A stretch of DNA of 31,143 nucleotides, taken from assembly GCA_900404475.1 (NCBI GenBank), contig OUQQ01000192.1, positions 1-31,143 of the forward strand, given 5' to 3'. Under the pieces are notes generated by a model, which saw only the letters and a program-made list of their open reading frames with translations, did not search any database and was not told the DNA's origin. This document shows positions 21,401 through 31,143 of this stretch, piece by piece (within the stretch, counting starts at the first letter, position 1; every line of letters begins with the position of its first letter). The stretch is from Spongospora subterranea (Eukaryota; Endomyxa; Phytomyxea; Plasmodiophorida; Plasmodiophoridae). The position numbers and the translations under genes are program-made.

Positions 21401-22379
21401 GTCTAATAGCTGCTCCAGCTCGAGTCGTCGAGTTTGTAATTGGCTGCACTGCTCACGCTCATTGACTAATTCCTAATGATCAAGTTATCCAATGCAACGG
21501 CGGAAGTATAAGGATCACCGACCTTGCTGACATCGGAATATTTACATTGCATCGTCATTACATATTTGGACAGCTTGGAAACCATTTCAGTGAGCTCAGA
21601 ATTGGCCCTTACCATTTCAACAGCCTCTCTAAGCCATAGCATGTGAGTTTCGTGACCAAGATAAATCTCAACACAGGCGAGCACCTGAGAAAATATCAAA
21701 TTTTTCAAATTGTTTACGTGATGACGAAACTTTAACCTTTTTTCTTCGTCCAGGGACGACGTAATACGATCGTCTGAGCATTCTCTTTGCTCTTTTAATA
21801 TCTCGATGTCGAGCTGTGCGGCGGCAAGCTGGTTTGCGACGGTAAGATTTCCTGAACAGCCCTAATCACTTTCCTGACATTATCTTCGGCGTCTTGCACA
21901 GCATTGTACAGTCGCTGATTGTCAGCCTGCAACCGTTTTTGCGCCATCGTCAACGTTTCAACGATAGCTTGCAATGAGTTTCTTTCGTTTTCTAATTTGT
22001 GCCTATGTAAGTTCGTCAATTTGTAGATATGAGACCCATCATATTTTGGTACAGGTTCTGGTTCAGCTGCAGCAGTTTTTCGTTTAAAATAGTGACCATA
22101 TTCTCTGACGAAGATGATTTCGAATGTTCTCTTCCAACATGAAATGAGGCTCGTCGTTCTAAGTGCATGGCCGCTGCTGTGCGTGACCTTTCAAACAAAG
22201 CTGGCGACTGAACCGAACACCGATAACTCTATTAAGTAACCTGTTCCACGAATTGACAATAATATTCTAACCCGCGCGACCAGCTTTTCCCTCGTCGCCC
22301 GGCGAGATACTGACGACATGTCGGGTTCAGCTTCCGGAAAAGTCTCAATATCTGCATCCGTCGTGACCATATCAATCAT
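18471..22379 (-). CDS. DCTN1: Dynactin subunit 1 (p150), without CAP-Gly domain, 19 exons
   Basis: Exons in order: 22379-22272, 22207-22036, 21991-21870, 21828-21523, 21472-21291, 21245-21155, 21109-20990, 20925-20740, 20692-20604, 20552-20484, 20436-20340, 20286-20158, 20109-19965, 19906-19567, 19518-19420, 19367-19298, 19250-18993, 18889-18756 and 18705-18471, joining in frame to 983 residues. p150 dimerises and links dynein to cargo. Long coiled coil (about residues 75-400) precedes the dynactin domain: LPSSFSATENESAYELLLLL, HRLMFKSRLIVRLLDEYL and GSLCGDVLSCEDCLDYLLRL match the family's LP..F.....D..VLLLL.RL..K and GSLYPEM....LDFLIELL. A second coiled coil (ELEELSAQLRTCQNECERR) and LQRRLPALQLQSP near the end match its C-terminal part. 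The upstream 487 bp show no CAP-Gly. The exact start is uncertain. Confidence 0.82.
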
Positions 22380-22866
22380 TGGTAATGACCCGCCAATATC
22401 ATGTGTACAGTGCGCCACATCAGAGAGACAAGTCACAAATGTACAGTTCAGAGTCCATTTTGCATGGACATTGGACCGTGGGCGTGGCCGCGTGATCATG
22501 TCATGGAGCAGCAAGTGGGTGTCTGGATGAAAGGAAATGCAATTATTCCGGTTTCTTGGCCATAGGTTTGTGTCTGCTTTCGGTCGGCGTTTGATCCTGC
22601 ATGTGCAACGCGATCGCAAGTCAAAGGAAACGGTTTACTTAAATATGGTCCAGCTCCACCTCTGGACAGCTTATCTAATCCCGCAAGCTGACGTATCGAC
22701 CCTGGGTGGGACCATGGTACAATTCGATGTCTACTGGACAAAAATCAATGCTTGGTCCGTTAGGCAAATACCCGTTAAAGCTATTAACTGGAATCGCACA
22801 ACGACGTTATGACAATTTAAATGGGTTAAATAAGCTTGTTGTTATGGTTAATTAGGAAGACTTTCA
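22380..22866. other. Gap between dynactin and fucosyltransferase-like genes
   Basis: Both neighbours are on the minus strand, so this holds the dynactin promoter. Minus-strand frames at 22380-22741 are open but lack the GxWVGVELD / GKNDG pattern expected of CAP-Gly. Extra 5' exons of dynactin cannot be excluded. Confidence 0.45.
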
Positions 22867-24315
22867 TCAGTCTCTGACAGCAATTATATCTCGCATAGAC
22901 CGTTGAATCATCTCACGTGAGCACTGATCAAATCTTGCAAAACATCTCGCTCCGGTCAGTAGATCCCTTGAGATGGCAACAGGCCATTGCGAAAAGCCGC
23001 TAACTGATATTACTGAGCATACCGACTCCGACTGTAGATAAAATTCAGCCCACGATCCTAGATGGCCCTCAATAACCGCCACATGCTCGCTCCGATCGAC
23101 ATGGAAAGGAGACGCGACGCCATCGAAACCGACGTTAGAAACTCGATGGCTGAACGACGCCTTTATTCCGGTGTCGTCAGACGCAACATAGACAGGAAGG
23201 TCGCCAACTTCTTGTCGCATCTCTGACACACATTGAGCGAAATCGTCGACAACTCTGGCGCCATTATGTCGTCCGGGATCACCCCAATGTCCCCCTGCTC
23301 TGATATGAACGGCAATGAACTGACTATTAGGCGCCAACCCAGCTCTCTCTTTCTTAACCTGGATTGCTTCGACGAGTGTTTTGGAAGGTTTCATTAAAAA
23401 ATTCCAGGCCCACGTGAACAAAATTTCAGCCGTCGGTTGAGTCCAGTTCCCGTATGGGATTCCTAGTTGTTCAAGTCTATTTTGATATAATTTCGAGTTC
23501 ATGATCTGCACCCATACCGGGTAATTGGTTTTGATGACTATCGAACGAACTTGATCCATCTCCGGAGACGACAATTCAAACAGTTTGTCGCTGATGTGAT
23601 CCATTGAGTTGATTGTGACTTTTGCCGACAAGTATTCGGATTTGGCATTGGATGTCCAATCAATATGAGCCGGAGTGAGAATATCGATCAAGTCGGCTGG
23701 GCTGTTATTGTAAATGAGCAATTTACGATTGGTGGCAATAGCCAGAAAAAAACTCGTTACAATCCCCCGAGTTCGATCTCCAATCCCACCACAGCTTTCC
23801 CCGTTCATGCACGCCCATATCAGATACCTATCAGTGGATTCGTCGGCATGAAATTTGGCGTAATCACCGATCCACGTAGGAAACTCCTACCAAGAGAAAG
23901 TGTTAGCTATATATTCGCATGAACCAATAAAACCAAATTTTTACTATTTAAACCAAGGGGTTTCTTCCCAAACACAACCAACAATTTTTTGCCAATAAGA
24001 TGTTAATTATCCGATTCGGGCGAAAGTTGACAGCCAGTACTTTTCAGACAATCAGCACAAAAGAAACTAAAGAGAACAATCGAAACAATAACACTGCCAC
24101 ATTCTGTATTTCCGAACACCGAACGAACAGAAGAAACAAGCAAACAACTAAGTTGGTTCAAATAGAAGCAACAGAAAACATCTCACAGGCCCTGTAAGTT
24201 CGAGTTCCTGTAAAGATGGCGCAACTGCAGGTATCTGCCTGGATAGATGGACGACAAACCAGCATGTAAGGACCGTGTACACAGTGATTGTACTTAGGCA
24301 AATTGTTAATCGCAT
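22867..24315 (-). CDS. Type II membrane fucosyltransferase-like protein, 2 exons
   Basis: Exon 24315-24187 encodes MRLTICLSTITVYTVLTCWF, a short cytoplasmic start plus signal anchor. After a 300-nt intron, exon 23886-22867 encodes the catalytic part; the total is 382 residues. Visible motifs are CGGIGDRTRGIVTSFFLAIA with NRKLLIY (donor-fold start), FIAVHIRAGG followed by GDPGRHN (the H-x-R-x-G motif of GT-B fucosyltransferases), LPVYVASDD and SVISVSGFSQWPVA. These suggest a Golgi enzyme that transfers fucose, or a related sugar, from a nucleotide donor to glycans. The acceptor and linkage cannot be inferred. The long intron has a good 3' end (GCTAACACTTTCTCTTGGTAG is one base over what I quote elsewhere; key part CTAAC then TAG). 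Confidence 0.7.
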
Positions 24316-24863
24316 TCGCGGCGCCCAAGAGACATCGCAGATGCCAGACAATATTCGCGGCATGCAACACCCTTGCGTTGGGTGTACTGTACCCAGGACG
24401 TTTTTCTGTCAAAAGTCAAAACCCTGGAGAAGTCCGCAGTGTACCGTTCCAAGCGGAAATACTGAAAAGGTCTGTGTACAGTATACTGTACCATGTAGGA
24501 TGCGCTTACTGGTGGGTTGGCTGCGCTTGTCTGTTACGGTACACCCCCAGACTGCAGCGCGAACCCAAGTTCAGTCCAAGTTCCCAACCGGACGTTGTGC
24601 ATGGCGTTGGCTATTTGCGATCTGTAGGCTGTAGCGTGTAGCCAATGGTACGAACCGCCATTTGATGTGAGTCATGCCTGGCCGAGGGAGGCATATACGA
24701 CAGAAAATAGGCTCAATAAACAGCGCTGAGGCATTCTTTAACAGGGTTAGGGTCGTTTGATTTATTTTTTCTTATTCGTCGTCATCCTATCACTGCTCTA
24801 TTCAAAATGCCGAAAACAATTTCTGGCAATGGTCTTCACCACCAGTAATGGCTAATTCTCGAT
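24316..24863. other. Intergenic, rich in GTAC palindromes
   Basis: Between 24375 and 24550 several short palindromic words occur: TGTACTGTACC, GTGTACCGTTCC, TGTACAGTATACTGTACC and ACGGTACACC, with a further GTACTGTACTG at about 24963. Two plus-strand frames (24275-24641) are open over 350 bp but resemble no family. The promoter of the fucosyltransferase-like gene lies here. Confidence 0.35.
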
Positions 24864-25555
24864 TCAATTTCTCTTCGACGCTCTACCGAACACTGATCTG
24901 AGTGCAAAAAATCCAGTTTTTCCGTTCCTGCTTCGCTCTCCGCCGGTTGGAGTTTTTTCAGGCGTACTGTACTGAATTAGTTCGACGTGGTTAGCGAAAG
25001 GCTGTAAAGCCACGGTGCCCCATCGGTCTAGAAGATTTATTTCGTCGTTAAGAAGAGCAATAGTACTGATGGTCAGCACGGACGCTAGATGATTGTCTTG
25101 AATGGGGATGCCACGACTAGTTTTCGACTAATTCGGTGATCGAGGCTTCAACAGATAATAGCATGCACCAGAAATTGGAAGCGTCATCTCAATTAAATTT
25201 GCAGCGCCATCTTCACACGCTCGTCGTATGGGTGTTCAAGGTCTGGAGATGTAAGTCGCTGGGGGCAGAACTTTCGTCCTCAGTGCATTCAGTCAATAGA
25301 TTCTATAATCATTGGAACTTCGCCGATTTTCGGTTATTACCAACTACCGCATGAGTTATCCTCCGTTTGATGGCGTAAATACTGTTCGCCAAACGTATCG
25401 ATGTCGCAGTTCACCGTCCTCAAAAACCGATCACTAAAAAAAATGAAGGCGTCCTGGTCGTGGCGGAAAGACAGTCTATAGAACATGGCGACTTGCAATG
25501 TGCTGGACAATAAGGCAGAGCTACGCGAACGAAACGCGCTCCCATTCACCCTCAT
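24864..25555 (-). CDS. Unidentified, possibly broken gene
   Basis: From ATG 25555 a 72-codon frame reads LLSSTLQVAMFYRLSFRHDQ, DAFIFFSDRFLRTVNCDIDT and YLRHQTEDNS; it faintly recalls the FIFYSDRLIRL segment of uracil phosphoribosyltransferases. Further down the same strand come SVEASITELVEN and RGIPIQDNHLASVLTISTIA, then LLNDEINLLDRWGTVALQPF and PTGGERSRNGKTGFF, ending at 24864. The pieces look coding, but I could not splice them into one frame. It may be a gene with poorly visible introns or a pseudogene. The phosphoribosyltransferase idea is weak, since the PRPP-binding motif was not seen. Confidence 0.3.
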
Positions 25556-25834
25556 ACCCTCTCAATACCATTCCTCATTTCTTCCTGTATAATCAGTAGC
25601 CAACGATAATTTATTCCCAGTTTTCAATTCTGGCGGCGGCGGCTACGCCAAGAAGATGATCATGGGTGTTGGCAGAACAGCACCGCGATATGGTATCCCG
25701 ACACGTTGGTTATCATGTTTTGGTGCTTTTTTATGTGCGGCACTATAAAGTATAGGTATAGTACACAATAGTGTTGAGTGTGTACAGAGTGAGGAAGTGG
25801 ACAAATCACTTGGTCGTTGGCCATCACAACAATC

Positions 25835-26943
25835 ATGGCTTACATGACCACAGATTGCATGGGCTATGCTGTCGAATGGAGCCCATTTTTACAAAATAGG
25901 ATGGCGGTCGCCACGTCTCAGGTTGATTTTAACGGCCAACCCAGGTTGACTTGTTTAAATTGTATTTTTCCTGGCAGAATTTCGGGATAATCGGAGGCGG
26001 AAAGCAGTATGTGGTGGACCTATTCGATGGACGCCTGAACACTGTGGCATCACTCAATACTACCGAAACCCTGTACGATTGCTGCTGGAGCGAATCGAAC
26101 CCATCCTGGGTACTAATGGGATGCGGCAACGGATCGTTGCGCCTTTGGGATATATCCGGTCAGATGGCGCCTCGCCAATATACCGAACACACCGCCGAGA
26201 TCTACTCGTGCGATTGGAATCTCGTGTCGAAGGATGTGTTTTTATCCGGATCATGGGATCATCTGGCGAAGGCTCGTTATATTCACCCGTTACTTGTACG
26301 ATGGCGATATTTACTCTTTGGTCTAGGTTTGGCACCCAGATCGTTCGTCATCGATCCGAACATATTCTGGCCATACTGGGTGTATTTACAGTACAAAATG
26401 GTCACCACATAGAGGGTCGTCGTTCGCCTCCACCGCTGGAGATGGAACCCTGAGAATCTGGGATCAACAGAGCCCTCAACCAGCCCTGGTCATCAAAGCG
26501 CACGACAATGAGGTGTTAACTTGCGATTGGAACAAGTACAACCCCAACATGATCGTAACGGGATCTGTCGATCGCTCCATCCGTATTTGGGATCTCAGGA
26601 CGCAACGTACGCTAGCGACCTTAAAAGGGCACGAATTTGCGGTGCGACGCGTGAAATGCTCACCACATCACGAGACGATCATCGCATCGGCTTCATAGTA
26701 CGGTTAGGATTATCGCCAGCTTCTTCATCTGCTAATTGTTTCCGTTTGTGAATCAGTGACACCTCCATTCGTATCTGGGATCCATCAGCACCAGATCACC
26801 CCATTATTCAACAGATCAACCACCATTCGGAATTCGCGCTGGGTGTCGCCTTCAATCTGTTCGTCCCGGGACAGATCGCCACGTGTGCATGGGATAATCG
26901 CCTATTTGTTACCCAAATATCAGACCCCAGATCCCAAAGCTAA
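25835..26943 (+). CDS. PEX7: PEX7, PTS2 receptor for peroxisomal import (WD40), 4 exons
   Basis: Exons 25835-25921, 25978-26271, 26327-26697 and 26757-26943 give 312 residues (human 323). PEX7 is a cytosolic seven-blade WD40 receptor that carries PTS2 proteins to peroxisomes. Recognisable segments are GYAVEWSPFLQNRMAVATSQ, NFGIIGGGKQYVVDLF, DCCWSESNPSWVLMGCGNGS, LRLWDISG, EIYSCDWNLVSKDVFLSGSW, IYSTKWSPHRG, GDGTLRIWDQQ, EVLTCDWNKYNPNMIVTGSV, FAVRRVKCSPHH and ATCAWDNRLFV at the end. Each matches the human order. The second intron has to start with GC (AAG|GCTCGT) to keep the blade continuous; a GT alternative needs a 31-nt intron and adds eight residues. Confidence 0.95.
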
Positions 26944-27278
26944 ACGACCTTACTGTGATAATACACATGCTCGTTGCGCCATTTTCTAGACGAGACCATA
27001 ATCGTTCAAGGTTCCGTTCCGGCCAATGCCCACAATATAGAGTGTCAATGAATGGAGATGAATTGTAGCCATCCGTACATACCTTCATTTCGACAAAGTG
27101 AATGAACAATGAAAACAAATTAACAAAATTCGACAAACCGGTTGGTGAACTCCCTATATTTTTCTCCGTTAATTGATCATGTACCTTTATGTATCTCGGC
27201 CAACGCTAATTCGTTTCTAATTGATGTACCCGACGACCCAATCGTTAATCAGGTACCATAACCGAAACGGATCAGTCG
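26944..27278. other. Intergenic, no gene recognised
   Basis: The stretch lies between PEX7 and the coiled-coil gene, both on the plus strand. A possible upstream donor (AATCAG|GTACCAT at about 27252) could mean a short 5' exon of the coiled-coil gene. Nothing else was seen. Confidence 0.35.
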
Positions 27279-27974
27279 ATGGTTGATCTGACACGAGAGC
27301 TCCAGACATTATACCATGAGATAAGATCGCTCAATACCGACAGGAAACCGCTCTTGAATCGATTCACGAATGGGGATCAGGTTGGGGAAACATGGCCATC
27401 TCGTGCCGATTTATTCGCCGAGTTCTAACGTGGGTTTTTAGCCGATTCTGGGACCGTGTCCGCATACAGCCATGGCGCAAGCCGATCATCGGTACGAGAC
27501 GAGATTGGGCGACATCGAGAACCGTCTTGAACGCATTGAACGAGCGTTGATGAGTAAACTCCCGGATCTCGATCGAATTACGGTGAGAACCGGCATAATG
27601 GGAATGGTTTTTTAACCAAAGTGGCAGATGATCGAAGACCGGTTAGCCACAAAAATCACGAATATCGCCGATCATCAAATGAGGCTCAAAACGGTATTCT
27701 GTGATGAAGTTAACAGATTGGATGAGGCTATTCGATGCAGGTATTGATATCCCTGCCCAACGACAGCTAATATGAACGCGACTGAGACAATCTCCACATC
27801 AGCGAGCAAAACGCACTGAAACTGTGCCGAAGCATGCAGGATGACAGGGCGGATCGAATACAGCAGCAACTAGTGCATCAACAGGAGGTGAATGCGATGA
27901 CCGACCAGGAGGTTCGATTGCTGAAGAACAAGTTTACCGAAGCTATTCACGTATTCAACAAACAATGGGTATAA
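27279..27974 (+). CDS. Short coiled-coil protein, unidentified, 4 exons
   Basis: Exons 27279-27380, 27442-27582, 27628-27740 and 27803-27974 join in frame to 175 residues. The sequence is mostly charged heptad-like helix: VDLTRELQTLYHEIRSLN, YETRLGDIENRLERIERALM, MIEDRLATKITNIADHQMRL and ADRIQQQLVHQQEVNAM. A Pro/Cys-containing break (PILGPCPHT) follows the first helix. No signal peptide, membrane helix or catalytic motif was seen, so a structural or adaptor role is likely; I cannot name it. Four clean joins in a row support a real gene. Its last exon overlaps the 3' end of NTAQ1 on the opposite strand. Confidence 0.65.
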
Positions 27975-28700
27975 TAATACATCGCTCTTATTGCTATTGG
28001 AGAATCGCTTCACCAACTGTTCGTAATGCAGCACGTCGCCAACGCCACGATCAGACATCGCCACAAATTTCGATAAGTTCATCAGCTCGCCATGTTTGTT
28101 GACGATATGGGGCCAACTGGGTGGGGTTTGCAGAAATCGCCCATCTTTCGCCATCATGTGGCTCCGATCCGATGCGAATTCATCGATGTAGACATCGGCG
28201 CCGATCACCCTAAACAACCTATGAAAATACCCATCAGCGCCTACAGAGTCGCGATTGGATCGTTGCCGATAACGGTTTAAAATATCCAAGGATGCAAGTC
28301 GGCTGGACGAATGTCTGGGAGACGTAGTCGTCGAAATCGGTCTGCAATCCGAGAACGGAGTCAGGATCGATGACCATGGAAATCGAGTCCAGATGGGTCA
28401 CCAATACGACATGATAATCCCATACGACCGACCAGTTATCCTCAGCCTGACCAGCGCGCTGCTTCAACAATTGCACCTGTTTACAGAGAAGCGTCAGTAG
28501 CACGAGACGTCCAGGATACGCACGAAACAACCTGTTGCTGTGGGTTTGATATAAACACAGCGAAGATATTCTTTAAATCAGCTCCAGCTATTTTTGCCCT
28601 CATACATAATTTCCAGATATTCTCTTCACTGAAACCCGATACTTCAGATGAAATGGAGATAGAAACTGCCTGCGCTAAACCAACCAATAACATTGAGCAT
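27870..28700 (-). CDS. NTAQ1: NTAQ1, protein N-terminal glutamine amidohydrolase, 4 exons
   Basis: Exons 28700-28681, 28628-28532, 28476-28274 and 28218-27870 give about 222 residues (human 205). The enzyme deamidates N-terminal Gln to Glu, feeding the Arg/N-degron pathway. Family marks are GCEENIWKLC, created at the first splice and containing the expected catalytic Cys, VVWDYHVVLV with the catalytic His, SMVIDPDSVLG with the catalytic Asp, then FRVIGADVYIDEFASDRSHM, PPSWPHI and LMNLSKFVAMS. The 20-nt first exon and its start (MLNVIG) are the least certain part; the frame is open upstream. The C-terminus could be shortened by a further intron starting at about 27989. As drawn, 105 bp overlap the coiled-coil gene tail to tail. 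Confidence 0.85.
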
Positions 28701-28960
28701 AATCAAGAGGGGGATCGGCCCAATTGCACATTGATTCTTGAGGCGACGGGTTCATTTTGCCTCGCTCGACTGACGATAAGGCGTTCCTGGTTGATAATCG
28801 GGTGCTTATTGAAACACAACGACCTGCTTTGGCCCCATTTAGTTATTATTTATTATGCAGCTGCCAGCGGAACCAGGTTTGATGTGTAGATTAATCCCAA
28901 TGTACTAATCGGCCATGGTATGTGTACGTATGTACACCGGTAACCGACGCATTTATAATT
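28701..28960. other. Region between NTAQ1 and the copia element; possible LTR remnant
   Basis: If the copia element kept its 3' LTR it would lie here, since the polypurine tract at about 28961-28969 precedes it on the minus strand. The sequence TATAAATGCGTCGG follows the tract, but I cannot see the typical TG...CA ends, and no second LTR is in the window for comparison. It must also contain the NTAQ1 promoter. Confidence 0.3.
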
Positions 28961-28971
28961 CCCCCCCTCAA
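28961..28971 (-). other. Polypurine tract candidate
   Basis: On the minus strand TGAGGGGGGGAATT lies just after the RNase H part, where second-strand priming and the 3' LTR are expected. The G7 run is the only one of its kind nearby. Confidence 0.4.
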
Positions 28972-30510
28972 CTACTGAGAGTTGAACAGTCGAACATGGA
29001 TTAGCCAAACAGCTGATCCGATTGCGCAAATCTTCGAATTTTTCCTTGCATAATCCCTTGGTAAACATACTGTATCAGCCAGATTATCTTTTGAGGGGAC
29101 GTACACAATTTTGACTTCATTTGTTTGAACCAGTTCCCGAATATAATGCTCACGAATATCAATGTGTTTTATCTTTGAGTGATTAATTGCACTCATTCCA
29201 AATGCAATAGAACCATGATTATCTTAACTCAGAGTTGTTGGGAGTTCTTGAGAAAACCCAAGTTCATCAAGTACATTGCGGAGCCAAACGGTTTCACATC
29301 CTGCGAATGACGAGGCAACTGATTCAGCCTCACATGACGACAGTAATGTAGTAGATTGTTTTTTAACTCGATATGATACCGGAGAGCCATTCACTTGAAA
29401 TACATAACCAGAAGTCGATCTGCGAGTATCGAGATCTCCCGCCCAATCAGAGTCGGAATATCCAGTAATTCACCACTGATGTATCGGATGATTTGTTATA
29501 CAATAACCCCAATGTTCCATTCCCACAAAGATACCTAAATATTCGTTTCAATGCAGTGAAATGCATAGGCCCTGGGTCATGTACATAACGTGACACTTAT
29601 CAGGTCGAGTGTGTAATAACCAGATCAAATGACCAACAGCAGATCGATAGTCGATGCGTTGCTGTACAAGTCGCACAACTTCACGATCATGATCAGTCTG
29701 TGGACACATTAGTTTAGTTAGCTTGATATCACTTGCCGTTGGAGTTGGCGGCCGAGTAGAGTTGTTCATTCCATACAATTCCAGTATATGATCTATATAC
29801 TTTCCTTGATGAATGAAGATACCATTGGTTGGTCGATCAATTTGAATCCCGACACACTCTGACAGGTCTCCAAAATCAGACATCTTAAACCGAAGTTTCA
29901 ACGCTTCTCGAATGTCACTAACCATGGCTGGATGCCCCACAATAGGCAAATCATCAACATATAAACCAAAATAACAAACTGATAATCCTTCCGCTTGATA
30001 TACAAACATGTAGTTGACTTGATTCGGGTAAAACCTTGGTCATTGGTTAAGTAGGAATCCATCAACTTATGCCACTCATACGGTGCTTGTTAAGGCCATA
30101 CAAAGACTTGAGTAACTTGACAAATTTTGTTGGAGATTGATATCTTTGAGGCGCTTTGATATGATGATGCGTGTAAAAACGCAGTAACCACATCCATCTG
30201 TATAGAGATGATGTTATCATCTGCCAGAGACAGAGCCAACATCAGTTTCACTATCTCTGCTCGCATAACTAATGCATAAGTCTCATTGTAATCGCGGCCA
30301 AACGCCTGCTTGTATCCTTGAACAACAAGTCGCGCCTTGAACCGACTGCAAGACGTACTCACTTGAATGGGTTGAATTATCCATGTGGGTCACCTGGAAT
30401 GTCCTTCATATTCATATGTTTAACCTTGAATATCCATCTGGTACCAATAGATTGTGCTCCAGCAGGTATTTAACTCATCAATATCAGCCAGTTCATCCTG
30501 AACAGCTAAC

Positions 30511-30831
30511 TCAAAAACTTCCCTGGATCGCTTGCAATAGCTTCATGATAAATCGAGGTTCACTCGAGTTAGCGACAATGCTACCTAAGAACATCAGCTC
30601 ACTTTGACGTTCAAACTCCTTAATAGCTGCCGTCCCAACATCAGTAGCAGGAACCCATTGATCAAAAGATTCGTCATACCCCTTCCATCGAATCAAATAC
30701 TTATCTCCAACTGAACGTCGACGGCGTTTTTGAAGGATCCTTTCTACCTCGTAAACATCATTGCGAGTATGCTCGTCGATATTGGTAGACTCATCTTTGT
30801 CGGACACGTTATCGTCTGGAATATCAAACAC
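30511..30831 (-). pseudogene. Chromodomain-containing segment of the copia pol
   Basis: The 106-codon frame starts with an acidic linker and contains a classic chromodomain: YEVERIL, KYLIRWKGY and DQWVPATDV, with the aromatic positions Y, W and W present. It ends within a few codons of sequence that continues, after a frameshift, as LAVQDELADIDELN and the reverse transcriptase start. Chromodomains of this type bind methylated histone tails and target integration in Ty3/Gypsy chromoviruses. Here the domain is physically between the integrase side and the RT of a copia-type pol. Confidence 0.75.
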
Positions 30832-31143
30832 TTCACGACCAGCAGGATCTTATAATAAACTTTTCAATTCGTTTAAGATATGTCAGTATCGTTTTATCGG
30901 TATAGCGCTGGAAATTTGGTCTCCAAAACCCAGGCTTGTAAACCATGTGTCTTTAAGCAGCCGGCAACAAAATCCGCGTTGGGGCGTGAATTGACTTGCA
31001 AAAAGTTGCTGCCAAGCGAGGAAGTAAAAACAGACCAGCAGACACTTTGGTAACCAAAAATATTGAATCTGTCAACAAAATCCAAAATGATGATTGAAAA
31101 AGTTATTCCAGCGATTCGCAGTAAATGGCCCAATTCCGTTCAA

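Larger units (their letters stand above)
28961..31143 (-). mobile_element. Decayed Ty1/copia retrotransposon, pol region, truncated by the window end
   Basis: Read on the minus strand, the order is chromodomain (about 30753-30592), reverse transcriptase start (GTRWIFKVKHMN, then RFKARLVVQGYKQAFGRDYN and MDVVTAFLH), the RT core (KSLYGL; LYVDDLPIVG at about 29956-29927), IFIHQGKYIDHILELYGM and DYRSAVGHLIWL. RNase H follows (SDSDWAGD, TSGYVF, SSCEAESVASSFAGCET, HSKIKHIDIREHYI, YVPSKDNLADT) and then a polypurine tract. The domain order RT-RNase H after integrase, and motifs such as KARLVVQGY, are copia-type. Several frameshifts and an in-frame TAA (about 29223) mean it is not functional. The integrase and gag would lie beyond 31143. 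Confidence 0.88.

Noticed and set aside
22496..22741. Possible CAP-Gly exon for dynactin
   Set aside because: A minus-strand frame contains GLDKLSRGGAGPYL and another has VELD, but no frame has the linked W-GVELD and GKNDG signatures.
24275..24641. Two long overlapping plus-strand ORFs
   Set aside because: Both are open at once, which suggests low stop density rather than coding; neither resembles a protein family.
25337..25555. Uracil phosphoribosyltransferase gene
   Set aside because: Only one short segment is similar; the PRPP-binding motif and the C-terminal signature are missing.

Overview
The window is nuclear DNA of a eukaryote with a compact, intron-rich genome. Nearly every gene is split by GT-AG introns of about 45-70 nt, and neighbouring genes lie 10-300 bp apart, often tail to tail. 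The gene set is housekeeping: RIF1, LEO1, UBC9, PIG-W/GWT1, CDC50, dynactin p150, PEX7, NTAQ1 and GLG1-type Cys-rich repeats. Together with a SANT/Myb-like family remnant and Ty1/copia debris, this fits a protist such as an oomycete (stramenopile) better than an animal or a plant. That assignment is inference; no single base pattern proves it. Exon models were built by hand: splice sites were chosen so that reading frames join and the protein continues a recognised family.

Layout: 1-480 is non-coding repeat DNA. 506-3755 (+) is a RIF1-like HEAT protein of 16 exons. 4012-6818 (-) encodes a protein with six EF-hands. 6819-7813 is empty. 7814-9127 (+) is a GLG1-type Cys-rich membrane protein, convergent with LEO1 at 9262-10811 (-). 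A small two-exon ORF (10932-11174, +) starts beside a perfect-looking hairpin upstream of LEO1. 11175-12473 is a degenerate zone: a tRNA-Leu-like sequence, a frameshifted SANT/Myb-like gene and a large inverted repeat built from two copies of that gene's 3' part. 12474-13062 (-) is UBC9, with an unidentified plus-strand ORF starting 11 bp away. 13993-15619 (+) is PIG-W/GWT1, convergent with CDC50 at 15727-16918 (-).

17224-17706 (+) is a small secreted Reeler-like protein. 18471-22379 (-) is dynactin p150 in 19 exons without a recognisable CAP-Gly domain. 22867-24315 (-) is a type II membrane fucosyltransferase-like protein. 24864-25555 (-) is an unidentified, possibly broken gene. 25835-26943 (+) is PEX7. 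27279-27974 (+) is a short coiled-coil protein whose 3' end overlaps NTAQ1 (27870-28700, -) on the opposite strand. 28961-31143 (-) is a decayed Ty1/copia retrotransposon with an unusually placed chromodomain, cut by the window edge.

There is no operon-like logic. The genes act in separate processes: replication timing, transcription elongation, SUMOylation, GPI anchor synthesis, lipid flipping, microtubule transport, peroxisome import and N-degron processing. The noteworthy parts are the p150 without CAP-Gly, the short RIF1, the copia-plus-chromodomain element and the foldback of SANT-like copies.
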